From the NCBI GenBank assembly GCA_003153055.1, contig PMBV01000529.1:9500-73499 (forward strand): 64,000 bases of DNA, read 5' to 3'. A program made the position numbers and the translations under genes. Shown one piece after another: positions 9,052-18,021 of the stretch. The notes beneath the pieces were generated by a model. That model searched no databases and was not told the origin of the DNA. It worked only from the letters and a program-made list of their open reading frames with translations. The DNA comes from Myxococcales bacterium. Lineage in GTDB: Bacteria > Myxococcota > Myxococcia > Myxococcales > Myxococcaceae. The first letter of the stretch is position 1. Each line of letters opens with the position of its first letter.

Positions 9052-9665
9052 GTGAGACCTCGTTCAGCGCCGGCTTCATCGCCGAGAGCATCGAGGTGCT
9101 CAAGGGCATTGACGCCCGCGCGGTCGACGCCCTGGCGGCGGGTCTGGCCCAGGTGCGCGAGCGTGGCGGTCGGCTCTTCGTCCTCGGCGTGGGAGGCTCG
9201 GCGGGTCACGCCTCGCACGCGGTGTGCGACTTTCGCAAGCTGTGCGGGCTCGAGGCCTATGCGCCGACCGACAACGCCTCCGAGCTGACGGCCCGGGTCA
9301 ACGACGAGGGGTGGGACACCACCTTCGCCGAGTGGCTCAAGGTCTCGCGGTTGGGTAGCCGTGACGGGGTGCTGGTGTTCTCCGTGGGCGGAGGAGACCT
9401 GGCCCGCAATGTCTCTCCCAACCTGGTGCACGCCCTCAAGCTGGCCCAGGAGGTCGGCGCGGCGGTGTTCGGCATCGTCGGCCGCGACGGCGGTTACACC
9501 CGTCAGGTGGCGCAGGCCTGCGTGGTGGTGCCGCCCTTGTTCGCCAAGCACGTCACTCCGCACTCCGAGGGGCTGGCCGCGGTGCTGTGGCACCTGTTGG
9601 TCAGCCACCCGGTGCTGGCCAAGAACGCCACCAAGTGGGAGTCGTTGAGTCCGAGGAGCCCGTGA
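9048..9665 (+). CDS. gmhA: SIS-domain phosphoheptose isomerase
   Basis: 205 residues. The SIS sugar-phosphate site GVGGSAGHASHAVCD and TDNASELTARVND, and the later SVGGGDLARNVSPNL, match GmhA-type isomerases, which convert sedoheptulose 7-phosphate to D-glycero-D-manno-heptose 7-phosphate. GTG start overlapping the transaldolase stop. Its own stop overlaps the following GTG. Some canonical GmhA residues differ, so the paralogous DiaA-type role is possible, but the neighbouring hddA, gmhB and hddC-like genes favour heptose synthesis. Confidence 0.82.
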   Translation: MSETSFSAGFIAESIEVLKGIDARAVDALAAGLAQVRERGGRLFVLGVGGSAGHASHAVCDFRKLCGLEAYAPTDNASELTARVNDEGWDTTFAEWLKVSRLGSRDGVLVFSVGGGDLARNVSPNLVHALKLAQEVGAAVFGIVGRDGGYTRQVAQACVVVPPLFAKHVTPHSEGLAAVLWHLLVSHPVLAKNATKWESLSPRSP

Positions 9666-10852
9666 GCTGGCTCGCCGACGCCTCGCCCTGGCAGTTGTTG
9701 GCCGGGCTGCACCTGTTGATCTCGTCGGTCGTGTACCTGCCGAGCTTGGTGTCGGCGTTGGTGCGGCGGCTGGGGTCTTCGGGTGCGTCGCTCACGCGCG
9801 ACGAGCTGGTCATCAGCGCGCTCAAGCCCATGCGGGGGTTGGACCCTTCGCTGGAGTCGAACCTCGAGTCGTTTGCTCGCCTCGACGTCCCCGACGCCTT
9901 CGAGGTGCTGCTGCTGTTGGACGACGTCCGAGACGAGGCGCTCCCCTTGGCCGAGAAGATGGCCAAGCGCTACCCCAAGCGGTTCCGCGTCATCGTGGGC
10001 ACGAGCCCGGGCATGACGAACCCCAAGGTGGCGTCGCTGTGCCACGCGCTCCCGTTCGCCAAGAACTCGCTCATCTGGGTGACGGACTCCAACGTCGAGA
10101 CGTCTGACGAGCACCTGCGTGCGCAGATGCTGGAGTGGAAGGGTATTCAGGCCAAGGGCCGGCGCCCCACGCTGATTCACGCGCCCATCGCCGCGGTGGG
10201 CGGCAGCGGGCTGGGAGCGCGCCTGGAGCGCCTGCAACTGGCCACCTACAACACGGTCAATGCCGAGACGACGCTGGCGGCGGGAATCGATGCGGTGGTG
10301 GGCAAGTCGCTCTTTCTCCACCGGGACGACCTGAAGGCGGTAGGCGGCCTCGAGGCCTTCGCGGCGGCCAGTGGCGAAGACTTTCTCATGGGGCGCGCCT
10401 TCCACCAGGTTGGCGTGGTGCGGTCGGCGCGACGGACCACCCGCCAGGTGCTGGGCGAACATCTGACCCTGGCTGATTTTTGGAAACGGCAGGCCCGCTG
10501 GGCGAAGGTTCGTCACCGCATGACGCCGCTGGCCTTCATGCTGCTCGAGCCGTTCAGCTACTTCGGCACCGCGTTCCTGTGGATGTCGTTGGGGCTGTTG
10601 CCCTGGCAGGTGGTGGCCGGGGTGATGGGGGTGAAGATGGCGGGCGATTCAGTGCTCATGCTGGCCATCGCCGGCGAGGTCCGGCTGCTCGATGTCGTCG
10701 TGCTGCCGCTGAAGGAGGCCGTGCTCCTGCTCGTCTGGGCATCGACGTTCTTCACCCGCGAGGTGACGTGGCGAGGCCGTCGCCTGACCGTCGAGTCTGG
10801 GGGCGACTACCGCGCTCATGTGGTCGAGCCGCCCTCCACCCTTCATCCGTAG
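9662..10852 (+). CDS. membrane glycosyltransferase, GT21/ceramide glucosyltransferase-like
   Basis: 396 residues from the GTG at 9662 (VSWLADASP), which overlaps the gmhA stop as GTGA; the frame is also open upstream inside gmhA. One N-terminal hydrophobic segment and about three C-terminal ones flank a GT2-fold domain. The domain has the GT21 order of motifs: DD (LLLDDV), DSN (WVTDSNV), ED (GEDFLMG) and the QxxRW block RQARWAK. GT21 enzymes glycosylate ceramide, and the HpnI branch works on hopanoids. In this operon the donor may be a nucleotide-heptose or hexose and the acceptor a membrane lipid (inference). Confidence 0.85.
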   Translation: MSWLADASPWQLLAGLHLLISSVVYLPSLVSALVRRLGSSGASLTRDELVISALKPMRGLDPSLESNLESFARLDVPDAFEVLLLLDDVRDEALPLAEKMAKRYPKRFRVIVGTSPGMTNPKVASLCHALPFAKNSLIWVTDSNVETSDEHLRAQMLEWKGIQAKGRRPTLIHAPIAAVGGSGLGARLERLQLATYNTVNAETTLAAGIDAVVGKSLFLHRDDLKAVGGLEAFAAASGEDFLMGRAFHQVGVVRSARRTTRQVLGEHLTLADFWKRQARWAKVRHRMTPLAFMLLEPFSYFGTAFLWMSLGLLPWQVVAGVMGVKMAGDSVLMLAIAGEVRLLDVVVLPLKEAVLLLVWASTFFTREVTWRGRRLTVESGGDYRAHVVEPPSTLHP

Positions 10853-11017
10853 GGAATCCAATGCACGTTTTCGTCAGGGCCACGAACTTCCTCGCTGGCC
10901 CGGGGAGGGCGGGGCCGGCTGGAGCTTGGCCGATGGGCGATCAGACCAGCTTCACGGCACGCAGGTGATGGTCCCCAAGTGAAGAGGCCTGAGTGGGGGC
11001 CTAGTCTCCAGCAATAG

Positions 11018-11058
11018 CACCAATGGTTACATCGGCCCGCCGAATGGTACCATTGGTG
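11018..11058. repeat. inverted repeat CACCAATGGT / ACCATTGGTG
   Basis: Perfect 10-base arms at 11018-11027 and 11049-11058 around a 21-base loop, in the gap between convergent genes. The same ACCAATGGT/ACCATTGGT core recurs in other intergenic spots at 46020-46061 and 49410-49418. The rest of the 286-base gap (10853-11138) has only a weak AGGCC/GGCCT hairpin at 10985-11002 and no gene. Confidence 0.6.
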
Positions 11059-11138
11059 ACGTTGCTGGGGAGCGTACGCGTCTTCACGGCTCACCTCGTT
11101 CCCCACTTCGACGCTCCGTCAGCGGGCCGTGAGACATT

Positions 11139-11699
11139 TCACCGTACGGCCTGCTCCAGCAGCGCAGCCAAGTCCGTGAGTGAGCCCCAGGCGTCGGGAG
11201 GGCTGAGCTCGAGGATCCGGCAGGCGTCGCAGCGCCGTCGGCCGATAAACGCCGTCTTGAGCCCAAAGGCCCGGCCCGCCTCGATGTCGGTGACTCCGTC
11301 GCCCACCATCCACGAGCCTACCTTCTCGGCGCCGGGCACGGCCGCGAAGGCCTGCTCGAGGAGCCCCACCTTGGGCTTGCGGCAGGCGCAGCGATCCTCC
11401 GCGCGGTGGAGGCAGAGCTGGGAATTGAGGATCCGCGCCCCCGAGGCCTCGATCTCGCGCACCACCCGCGCGTGGGCCGCGAGGAGGTTCTCGAGCGTCG
11501 TCTTGCCCTTGGCCGCCGCTGGCTGGTTGGTCGCGATGCAGAGACCGAAGCCCAAGGCCTGAATGCGGGCGAGCGCGGCGGGCGCGTCTTCGACGATGCG
11601 CACCTGACTGGGGTGGAGCGGGCTGTCGATGGTGCCGTGCTCGGGGTCGACGGTGTGGTGGTTGAGCACGCCGTCACGGTCGAGAATGACCAGCTTCAC
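11139..11699 (-). CDS. gmhB: D-glycero-beta-D-manno-heptose 1,7-bisphosphate 7-phosphatase
   Basis: 186 residues, HAD family. The catalytic motif DRDGVLN holds Asp8 and Asp10. The zinc-binding insert CLHRAEDRCACRKP and the following KPKVGLLEQA and GDGVTDIEAG are typical of GmhB/HisB-N phosphatases, which remove the 7-phosphate of heptose 1,7-bisphosphate. The ATG overlaps the stop of the hddC-like gene (ATGA), so the two are one operon facing the rest of the heptose cluster. Confidence 0.92.
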   Translation of the reverse strand: MKLVILDRDGVLNHHTVDPEHGTIDSPLHPSQVRIVEDAPAALARIQALGFGLCIATNQPAAAKGKTTLENLLAAHARVVREIEASGARILNSQLCLHRAEDRCACRKPKVGLLEQAFAAVPGAEKVGSWMVGDGVTDIEAGRAFGLKTAFIGRRRCDACRILELSPPDAWGSLTDLAALLEQAVR

Positions 11700-12388
11700 G
11701 GAGCGTCGTCTCCGAAGCGCCGCCGGAAGGCCTCGAGGGCTTCGGGGGTGTTGATCTCATGGTACGGCCGGGTCGCCAAGTGCCCCTTGAGCTCGCCTCT
11801 CCGGGCGACGACGGTGAAGACCTCGGCGAGATCCACTGGGGTCGTCAGAGGTATCTCCTCCACGAAGGCCGCGCTGAGCACCGACAGCCCATAGTCGATG
11901 TGCTTCCAGGCCGGCTGGGGCGCTTTCTTGTCGTACTGCACCAGCCCGTTCTCGAGGTGGGCGTTGGGTCGATCGCCCTCGGGCGCCACCATGACCGTCA
12001 TGAGCGCGATGGCTCCCTGGGCCTCGGCCACCACCTGGCGGCAGTCGAGGTCGAGCACCGTGTCGCCGTACAGCACGGCGAGGAGCGGAGGAGGGGTGGC
12101 GAAGGCACGACGCACCGCTCCTCCGGTGCCCAGGGGTGAGTCGCCGTCTTCGGCGTACCCGACGTGGAGCCCGTAGCGCGCTCCGTCGCCGACGTACTGC
12201 CGGACCATGTCTCCGCGGTAGCCGATGCTCAGCACCACGTCGGTGAAGCCTTGCTCCGCCACCCAGGCGAGCTGCACGTCGGCGAACACTCGCCGCTGGG
12301 TCACGGGCATCAAGAACTTGGGTCGGTCGACCGAGCGCGAAGCCAGGCGAGTGGCTCGGCCCCCGGCGAGAATCACCAGCGGAACCAT
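11696..12388 (-). CDS. hddC: nucleotidyltransferase, probable D-glycero-alpha-D-manno-heptose 1-phosphate guanylyltransferase
   Basis: 230 residues, NTP-transferase fold. N-terminal VILAGGRATRL is the nucleotide-binding motif (LAGGxGTRL with Ala for Gly), with PKFLMPV following, GTGGAVRRA in the middle and the metal-binding Asp of LYGDTVLDLD. HddC forms GDP-heptose from GTP and heptose 1-phosphate. Sequence alone does not separate it from glucose-1-phosphate or mannose-1-phosphate transferases; the symbol rests on the complete set gmhA, hddA and gmhB around it. Confidence 0.75.
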   Translation of the reverse strand: MVPLVILAGGRATRLASRSVDRPKFLMPVTQRRVFADVQLAWVAEQGFTDVVLSIGYRGDMVRQYVGDGARYGLHVGYAEDGDSPLGTGGAVRRAFATPPPLLAVLYGDTVLDLDCRQVVAEAQGAIALMTVMVAPEGDRPNAHLENGLVQYDKKAPQPAWKHIDYGLSVLSAAFVEEIPLTTPVDLAEVFTVVARRGELKGHLATRPYHEINTPEALEAFRRRFGDDAP

Positions 12389-12471
12389 GATGGGCCGTTC
12401 GGTTAGATGATGTGGCCACTGGTGTCAAACCGTCTCGCCCGCCTCGGACGGCGTCGGGTAGAATGGTCGCC

Positions 12472-13149
12472 ATGAAGGCAGTGATTCTGTTGTCTGGTGG
12501 CCTCGACTCGGCCACCTGTCTGGGGCTGGCCCGTCAGCAGGGCTTCGAGTGCGTGGCGCTGACAATCTCCTACGGGCAGCGCCACAGCGTGGAAGTGGTG
12601 CGCTCGGCGGCCGTAGCCCGTTCCCTCGGGGTGGTCGACCACCGGGTGGTGACGTTGGATCTCCGGGCCATCGGTGGGAGCGCGCTCACCAGCGACATCG
12701 CGGTGCCCAAGCACGATGACGTCTCGCAGCTCGACAGTGGCATTCCGCCGACCTACGTGCCGGCGCGCAACACCATCTTCCTGGGGTTGGCGCTCGGTCT
12801 GGCCGAGGTGGTCGGCGCCTCGGACCTCTTCATCGGCGTCAACGCGGTGGACTACTCGGGCTATCCCGACTGCCGGCCAGAGTTCATTCGAGCCTTCGAG
12901 GCCCTGGCCAACTTGGCCACCAAGGCCGGCGTCGAGGGGAAGCCCTTCACCATTCACGCCCCGCTGTCTGGCCTCAAGAAAGGTGAAATCATTCGGGCCG
13001 GGCTCGCGGCCGGAGTGGACTTCGGCCTGACCCACTCCTGCTACGACCCGCGGCCCGATGGCGCCGCCTGTGGGCACTGCGACTCGTGCCTGTTGCGCAA
13101 GAAGGGCTTCGAGGACGCCCAGGTGCCGGACCCCACGAGGTACGCGTGA
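12472..13149 (+). CDS. queC: 7-cyano-7-deazaguanine synthase
   Basis: 225 residues from the ATG at 12472 ([13 protein letters not shown]). The upstream in-frame extension contains no ribosome site. The ATP-pyrophosphatase P-loop SGGLDS is at residues 8-13. [12 protein letters not shown] and the zinc cluster CYDP...CGHCDSC near the C-terminus are diagnostic of QueC, which makes preQ0 for the queuosine tRNA modification. Divergent from hddC. The stop overlaps the next gene (GTGA). No other que gene is seen nearby. Confidence 0.95.
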   Translation: MKAVILLSGGLDSATCLGLARQQGFECVALTISYGQRHSVEVVRSAAVARSLGVVDHRVVTLDLRAIGGSALTSDIAVPKHDDVSQLDSGIPPTYVPARNTIFLGLALGLAEVVGASDLFIGVNAVDYSGYPDCRPEFIRAFEALANLATKAGVEGKPFTIHAPLSGLKKGEIIRAGLAAGVDFGLTHSCYDPRPDGAACGHCDSCLLRKKGFEDAQVPDPTRYA

Positions 13150-13727
13150 CGTTGGTCGTGCTCTGGGCGCTCCTTGCGACGCCCGAGCTCTTGGTGGAGG
13201 TGCCGGAGCGCATCCCCACGGCGCTCGTCGAGCTCAAGTACGCGACCGACGACAACTTCATGAAGAAGCAGGTCTACCCAACCGGGGCCCGCTGCCTGCT
13301 GCTGGAGCGCACCTTGAAGCGCCTCGCTCAGGCGGCGCAGGCGCTCGCGGCCCAGGGCTATCGGCTCAAGTTGTACGACTGCTACCGGCCTCAGTCGGTG
13401 CAGGTGGAGCTGTGGAAGAACCAGCCACGGCCGGGTTACGTGATGGATCCCCAGAAGGGCTCTACGCACAGCCGAGGCACCGCGGTTGATCTGACCCTCG
13501 TCACCCGCGATGGCGCGCCCATCGAGATGCCGTCGGCCTACGACTTCTTCGGGAAGGCGGCGCACCACGGCTACGCAGGAGGCCCTCCGGCCGCGCGCGC
13601 CCATCGCGATGCCCTGCGCACGGCGATGGAGGCAGCGGGCTTCAAGCCGAACCCGCTGGAGTGGTGGCACTACGAGCTGCTCGATGCGTGGAGCGCTCCG
13701 GTGCGTGATGAACCTGTCGTGCCCTGA
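13146..13727 (+). CDS. D-alanyl-D-alanine dipeptidase, VanX/DdpX family, exported
   Basis: 193 residues from the GTG at 13146. A hydrophobic N-terminus ([14 protein letters not shown]) suggests export. The zinc site [13 protein letters not shown] (SxHxxGxAxD) and EWWHYEL (catalytic Glu plus third zinc His) match the VanX-type M15 family, which cleaves D-Ala-D-Ala. LYDCYRP is the usual DxYRP block. In bacteria without vancomycin clusters these enzymes act in peptidoglycan turnover. Coupled to queC by a GTGA overlap, though no functional link is obvious. Confidence 0.92.
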   Translation: MTLVVLWALLATPELLVEVPERIPTALVELKYATDDNFMKKQVYPTGARCLLLERTLKRLAQAAQALAAQGYRLKLYDCYRPQSVQVELWKNQPRPGYVMDPQKGSTHSRGTAVDLTLVTRDGAPIEMPSAYDFFGKAAHHGYAGGPPAARAHRDALRTAMEAAGFKPNPLEWWHYELLDAWSAPVRDEPVVP

Positions 13728-13732
13728 GTGAA

Positions 13733-13755
13733 AACGCGGCCGGGGAGTCCGCGTT
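13733..13755. terminator. possible terminator hairpin after the dipeptidase gene
   Basis: Perfect 7-base inverted repeat AACGCGG/CCGCGTT with a 9-base loop, six bases after the dipeptidase stop. No T-tract follows, so intrinsic termination is uncertain. Confidence 0.35.
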
Positions 13756-13788
13756 GTGCCAGCCGCGTCGGTGTGCGTAAGGTGAGCC

Positions 13789-14175
13789 ATGGCAAACCTC
13801 ACACCCGACCAGATTCGCGCCAAGGTGCTCGCTGACCCCAACACGGCGAAGATCGCCGCCGAGCTCAGGGTGCCGCTCGAGGAGTTCGTACAGCGGGTCG
13901 TCTTCTTCGCCACCAACCCCGACGCCGAACCTGAGCTGTTCGTCATGACCGACGAGAACGTGAAGGCCAACGGCGGCTCGGTGCCCGACCTCAAGGCAGT
14001 CGTTCAGTACCTGGACCGAGAGTACGAGGCCACCAACGGCACCCAGGTCTCCCGCTTCGAGCAGAAGACCAACTCGCTCCCCGTTCCCCCCGCCCCGCGC
14101 ATCGAGGCCAGTCAGGTGAAGACCGACCTCCAGAACGACATTGCCAAGGAAATCAAGCGGCCCACGAAGATCTGA
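13789..14175 (+). CDS. hypothetical protein
   Basis: 128 residues, no signal peptide. A helical first half (LTPDQIRAKVLADPNTAKIA, then VPLEEFVQRVVFFATNPDAE) is followed by an acidic middle and a Lys-rich C-terminus ending in KRPTKI. GTGAGCC lies just before the ATG. The next gene, 93 bases downstream, encodes a Gly-rich hydrophobic protein, so the two may form a unit. Family not recognised. Confidence 0.75.
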   Translation: MANLTPDQIRAKVLADPNTAKIAAELRVPLEEFVQRVVFFATNPDAEPELFVMTDENVKANGGSVPDLKAVVQYLDREYEATNGTQVSRFEQKTNSLPVPPAPRIEASQVKTDLQNDIAKEIKRPTKI

Positions 14176-14268
14176 CTGGCTCGACCTGGAGTCCAGCGCG
14201 TTGTTCGTGGGTGATCGGAAACCCTTGGAGGCGCCCCGCCGATAACCCAGCAACGGAGGATACAAACA

Positions 14269-14796
14269 ATGGGCTTTCTCAGCAGCATCACCAAGGGCAT
14301 CGGAAATTTCGTCAGCAAGGCCGTCAGCGCGGTCGGCAAGTTTGCCGGGTCGCCAATCGGCAAGCTGCTCATCAACGTCGGGCTCACCGTCTGCACCGGT
14401 GGCGTGGGAGGTCTCTTGGGCGGGCTGGGGAGCAGCCTCCTCGGGGGAGCCGGAGGGAGCCTACTCAGCGGGCTCGGCGGGGGCCTGTTGAGCAGCTTGG
14501 GAGGCGGGCAGCTCCAGGGCCTCATCGGCGGGCTGGCGCAGCAGTTCCTGCCCCAGGCGGCCAGCCTGTTGTCGGGCAGCGGCGCGGGCATCGTGGGCAA
14601 CCTCTTCAAGGGGCTGACCGGCGGCGACACCGGCGGCATCCTCAACATGGTGAAGGGACTCGCTGGCTCCATCTTCTCGGGCTCGCAGGCGACTCAGGAC
14701 GTCGCCCAGCACAACATCACCGAGATCGCTGCCTCCACCTTTGCCGGCATCGTCCTGCGGCAGCTCTCGGGTGGTGGCCAGACGCAGGTCGCCTGA
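14269..14796 (+). CDS. Gly/Leu/Ser-rich hydrophobic small protein
   Basis: 175 residues. Residues 1-35 form an amphipathic Lys-containing helix-like stretch (FLSSITKGIGNFVSKAVS). Residues 45-95 are imperfect GGL/LLGG/SLLSG repeats, followed by an Ala/Gly-rich half with LSGSGAGIVGNLFKGL. No cleavable signal peptide. The composition recalls self-assembling, pore-forming or bacteriocin-like proteins, but no family was identified. ACGGAGG lies about 11 bases before the ATG. The preceding small gene may be a partner. Confidence 0.75.
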   Translation: MGFLSSITKGIGNFVSKAVSAVGKFAGSPIGKLLINVGLTVCTGGVGGLLGGLGSSLLGGAGGSLLSGLGGGLLSSLGGGQLQGLIGGLAQQFLPQAASLLSGSGAGIVGNLFKGLTGGDTGGILNMVKGLAGSIFSGSQATQDVAQHNITEIAASTFAGIVLRQLSGGGQTQVA

Positions 14797-14829
14797 CGGC
14801 AGGAGACGAAGTGCCTTGGCGCGGCGCTC

Positions 14830-15999
14830 TCAGCCGAGCGCGCGCTCGGCAGCCGCCACGCCGCTCCCGGGCTCGACCAGATGCTTGGACGCCAAGAGGG
14901 CCCGTTCCACCGCCGCGACGGTCGCGAGCACGTCGTTGGCCGACACCGAGCCCATGTGGCCCACCCGGAAGTACTTGGCCTTGAGCTCGGGGTGGAGACC
15001 GCCCGCGATGGTGATGCCCTGGGCCGCCACCGCTTTCACCAGCGCCGCGTCGACGCCCGGCGGGTAGTACAGCGCGCTCAGCGTGTGCGCGACGAGGCCG
15101 TCGTTGGTTGGCAGGGCCTTCAGCTTGAGGGCCTTCCACGCCGCCTGCATCGCGTTGGCCATGCGCACGTGGCGGGCAAAGCGGGCCGGCATCCCCTCGT
15201 CGAGGATGAGCCCGAGGCTGACGTCGAGCGCCGAGATGAGGTTGACCGGGGGCGTGGCGAAGTACGACGGCTTCTCGGCCTCGTACGCCTCGTGCACTGG
15301 GAGCCACTCCCCGAAGTCGAGGTACAGCGAGCGTACCGGCTGGGTCCGCGCGCGGTAGGCCTCGATGGCCTTGGGTCCAGCTGACACGACGGCCAGCCCC
15401 GGAGGCGCGCCCAGGGCCTTCTGGCTCCCCGTCAGCGCGACGTCGATGCCCCAGCTCTCCTGCTCGAGGGCCTCGGCGCCGACCGAGCAGACCCCGTCGA
15501 CGATGCACAAGACGCCGGCTTCCCTGGCCATCGCCGCGAGCTGCTGCACCGGAGTCAGCACGCCGGTGGAGGTGTCGACGTGGGTGATGGTCATCACCTT
15601 GAAGGGGCCCTGAGCGAGGGCGTGGGCGACTTCTTCGAGCGGTGGCACTTCGCCAGGAGCGGCCTTCACCTGGGTGACGATGGCGCCGTGGCGGGTGAGG
15701 GCCAGGGCCATTCGGTCGCTGAAGAACCCGGTGTTGATGACGAGGGCGGCGTCACCTGGCTGCACCAGGTTGGCCACCGCGAGCTCCATGGCGAGGGTGC
15801 CGCTGCCGGCCAGGACGAAGGGCTGGGCCGACGGGGCGCGGAAGACCTCACGCAGGCGCTTCAGCACTCGCGAGAACCGCTTCATGAAGACCGGGTCGAG
15901 GTGACCGCGTTGCTTTTCTCCCATCGCCGCGAGCACGTTTGGCTCGAGCTCGATGGGGCCAGGAATCATCAACAGGTCGCGATCGCCCATGGCCGACAT
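14830..15999 (-). CDS. class V aminotransferase (serine/alanine-glyoxylate aminotransferase-like)
   Basis: 389 residues, a normal length for the family. N-terminal LLMIPGPIELEPNVLAAM, the glycine-rich AGSGTLAMELAVANL, the Asp of CIVDGVCSVG that contacts the PLP nitrogen, and the Schiff-base Lys in TGSQKALGAPPG are all present. The family moves an amino group from serine, alanine or phosphonates to glyoxylate or pyruvate. Substrate is not set by context. Two ATG starts (15999 and 15990) are possible. It stands alone between unrelated genes. Confidence 0.9.
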   Translation of the reverse strand: MSAMGDRDLLMIPGPIELEPNVLAAMGEKQRGHLDPVFMKRFSRVLKRLREVFRAPSAQPFVLAGSGTLAMELAVANLVQPGDAALVINTGFFSDRMALALTRHGAIVTQVKAAPGEVPPLEEVAHALAQGPFKVMTITHVDTSTGVLTPVQQLAAMAREAGVLCIVDGVCSVGAEALEQESWGIDVALTGSQKALGAPPGLAVVSAGPKAIEAYRARTQPVRSLYLDFGEWLPVHEAYEAEKPSYFATPPVNLISALDVSLGLILDEGMPARFARHVRMANAMQAAWKALKLKALPTNDGLVAHTLSALYYPPGVDAALVKAVAAQGITIAGGLHPELKAKYFRVGHMGSVSANDVLATVAAVERALLASKHLVEPGSGVAAAERALG

Positions 16000-16036
16000 C
16001 TACCCGGTTCCCGCCGCTCGGTCGACGGTGTGTGCT

Positions 16037-16777
16037 TCAGTTCTTCACCTCGAAGCGCACCCGCACCGTGGTGAGGATGTCCTTCTCGAACGAGGAGGTG
16101 TCGTAGTTGCCCTCCCACGACGTCTCGGTGGAGTTGGCCGGGTTGATGTTGATGACGCCGGTGTCGATGCCCTCGACCTTGCCCACCTTCGCGCCACCGC
16201 CCGCGGCTTCGATCATTCGTTCGGCGCGGACGCGGGCGTCTCGCGAGGCCTCGGCGAGCATCTCGATCTTCACCTCGCCTACCTTGGTGAAGAGGTAGCG
16301 GGGGGAGGCCGACGAGATGACCACGCCCTTCTCGAGGAGTTGCGTCGCTTCTCGAGACAGGCGCTCGACCAGCGCCACGTCGGTCGAGGCCACGTCGATG
16401 TTCTGCTGGGCACGCCAACCGTCGAACACTGTCTTTCGCCGGGTGCGCTGCCCCTCTTCGATGATGTCCTCGTGGGAGAGCTCGCTGAGCTCGACGGCCG
16501 ACGCTCGCACCACCGCGTCGGGGAGCCCGGCCTGGGCGAGGAAGGCGCGCACCAGGGCGACGTCCTTGGTGATGGCGGTGTAGGCCTCGACGCGGGTCGG
16601 CTTGACGGTGGTGACCGACGCGGTCCACTGCGCGAGGTCGGAGTTGATTCGCTTTCTCGCCGAGCCCCTCACGTCGATGGTGGTGGGCCTCGTCAGCTTC
16701 ACCACCACCCAGGAGGACGCGGCGATGACGGTAGAGGCGACGAGCGCGACCGAGAGGGAGACCGAGCGGCGTTCCAT
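16037..16777 (-). CDS. SIMPL-domain (DUF541) exported protein
   Basis: 246 residues from the ATG at 16777 (MERRSVSLSVAL). The open frame extends upstream but without a signal or ribosome site. One N-terminal hydrophobic segment anchors or exports it. The body has the SIMPL pattern: TIDVRGSARKRI at the start, alternating helices and strands, and LAEASRDARVRAERMIEAAG. SIMPL proteins (like Bacillus BP26/YlbF-unrelated DUF541 proteins) form oligomeric envelope assemblies of poorly known function. Confidence 0.85.
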   Translation of the reverse strand: MERRSVSLSVALVASTVIAASSWVVVKLTRPTTIDVRGSARKRINSDLAQWTASVTTVKPTRVEAYTAITKDVALVRAFLAQAGLPDAVVRASAVELSELSHEDIIEEGQRTRRKTVFDGWRAQQNIDVASTDVALVERLSREATQLLEKGVVISSASPRYLFTKVGEVKIEMLAEASRDARVRAERMIEAAGGGAKVGKVEGIDTGVININPANSTETSWEGNYDTSSFEKDILTTVRVRFEVKN

Positions 16778-16887
16778 CGGCACTGCGTAGCAGGAAATGG
16801 CCGGAGAGCCGAGCCGAGGTGGAGACCGTGGCGGCCGCGTCCAACGGGCTCGTCGCGTGGGGCACTTGACGTATAAGCTGTCGGGTG

Positions 16888-18021
16888 ATGGCCGAGCTTC
16901 CTCCACCTTCTCCGCCCTGGCTCAGCGCGATCACCCTCCGCGGGTTCAAGAGCTTCGACCGCCTCGAGCAATTCCCTCTCGAGGCGATCAACGTATTCAT
17001 CGGCGCCAACGGAGTGGGGAAGTCGAACTTCATCTCATTCTTCGAGTTCCTCCGCAGCATCGTCGCGGGAGACCTCTCGCGGCGAGTCGCGGCCGACGGC
17101 GGTGCCAACCTGCTGCTGCATCACGGAGCCAAGCGCACGCCTGAGCTCTCCTTCGAGCTCGAGTTTCTCGGCGGCGCCAACGGCTACCGCCTGAGCCTTG
17201 GCGTGACGGCGCAGGATGGGTTGACGCCCATCGAAGAGGTTGTGTCCTTCTGGGACAGGCAAAAGTACCCTCGTCCATTCGAAGAGAGGCTCTTCCCGGG
17301 CCCGAGCGAGGCGGCCATTCAAGATGCCTTCCACAAAGGCGCTGCCTGGTGGGTGCATCGGGAGATTCTCGGGGTCCGTCGGTACCACTTCCACGACACG
17401 GGCTCCCTCTCGGCGCTTCGAAGAACGTCCGACCTCAACGACAACCTCGTATTGGCTTCCGATGGGGCGAATCTCGCTTCCTACCTCTATTTGCTGCGCG
17501 AGAAGCACGCTCCCCAGTACCAGGCGATTTTGCACGCGCTCCGGCGGGTTGCGCCCTTCATGCGTGACCTGGTGTTGGATCCGCTCCCTCTGAGTCCCGG
17601 ACAGACACGGCTCAGGTGGCGCCACGCTGACACCGACATGCAGTTCGACGTCTCCGCGCTCTCCGACGGCACGCTTCGGTTCCTCGCCCTCGCCACCGTG
17701 TTGCTGCAACCACCCAGGGCAGACGGCACGACCCCGCAGATGGTCATCATCGATGAGCCAGAGCTCGGGTTGCATCCGGTTGCGATTCGCCTCCTCGGCG
17801 CCATGATTCGGTCCTCGGCGGCGCGTCGCCAGCTCTTGGTGTCGACGCAATCGCCGCTCCTCATCGACGAGTTCGAGCCCGAGCACGTCGTCGTCGCCGA
17901 CCTCGAGCAAGGAGCGACCAGGCTCCGACGTCTCACAGTCTCGCAGCTTGGCGGGTGGCTCGAGGAATACTCGCTCGGCGAGCTGTGGGAGAAGAATGAG
18001 CTCGGGGGACGACCTCGGTGA
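16888..18021 (+). CDS. AAA ATPase of the RecF/OLD type
   Basis: 377 residues from the ATG at 16888; a GTG three bases earlier is possible. ITLRGFKSF opens the fold, with Walker A GANGVGKSN (around 38-46), an ABC-like signature LSDGTLRFLAL, Walker B VIIDEPELGLHP and the switch STQSPLLID. This is the AAA_21/AAA_15 class used in OLD, PARIS and other anti-phage ATPases. Its stop overlaps the DUF4276 gene as GTGA, so the two proteins are almost surely partners. Confidence 0.88.
   Translation: MAELPPPSPPWLSAITLRGFKSFDRLEQFPLEAINVFIGANGVGKSNFISFFEFLRSIVAGDLSRRVAADGGANLLLHHGAKRTPELSFELEFLGGANGYRLSLGVTAQDGLTPIEEVVSFWDRQKYPRPFEERLFPGPSEAAIQDAFHKGAAWWVHREILGVRRYHFHDTGSLSALRRTSDLNDNLVLASDGANLASYLYLLREKHAPQYQAILHALRRVAPFMRDLVLDPLPLSPGQTRLRWRHADTDMQFDVSALSDGTLRFLALATVLLQPPRADGTTPQMVIIDEPELGLHPVAIRLLGAMIRSSAARRQLLVSTQSPLLIDEFEPEHVVVADLEQGATRLRRLTVSQLGGWLEEYSLGELWEKNELGGRPR

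Noticed and set aside
16866..16877. TTGACGTATAAG as a promoter for the AAA ATPase gene
   Set aside because: The -35-like and -10-like hexamers are adjacent instead of about 17 bases apart.
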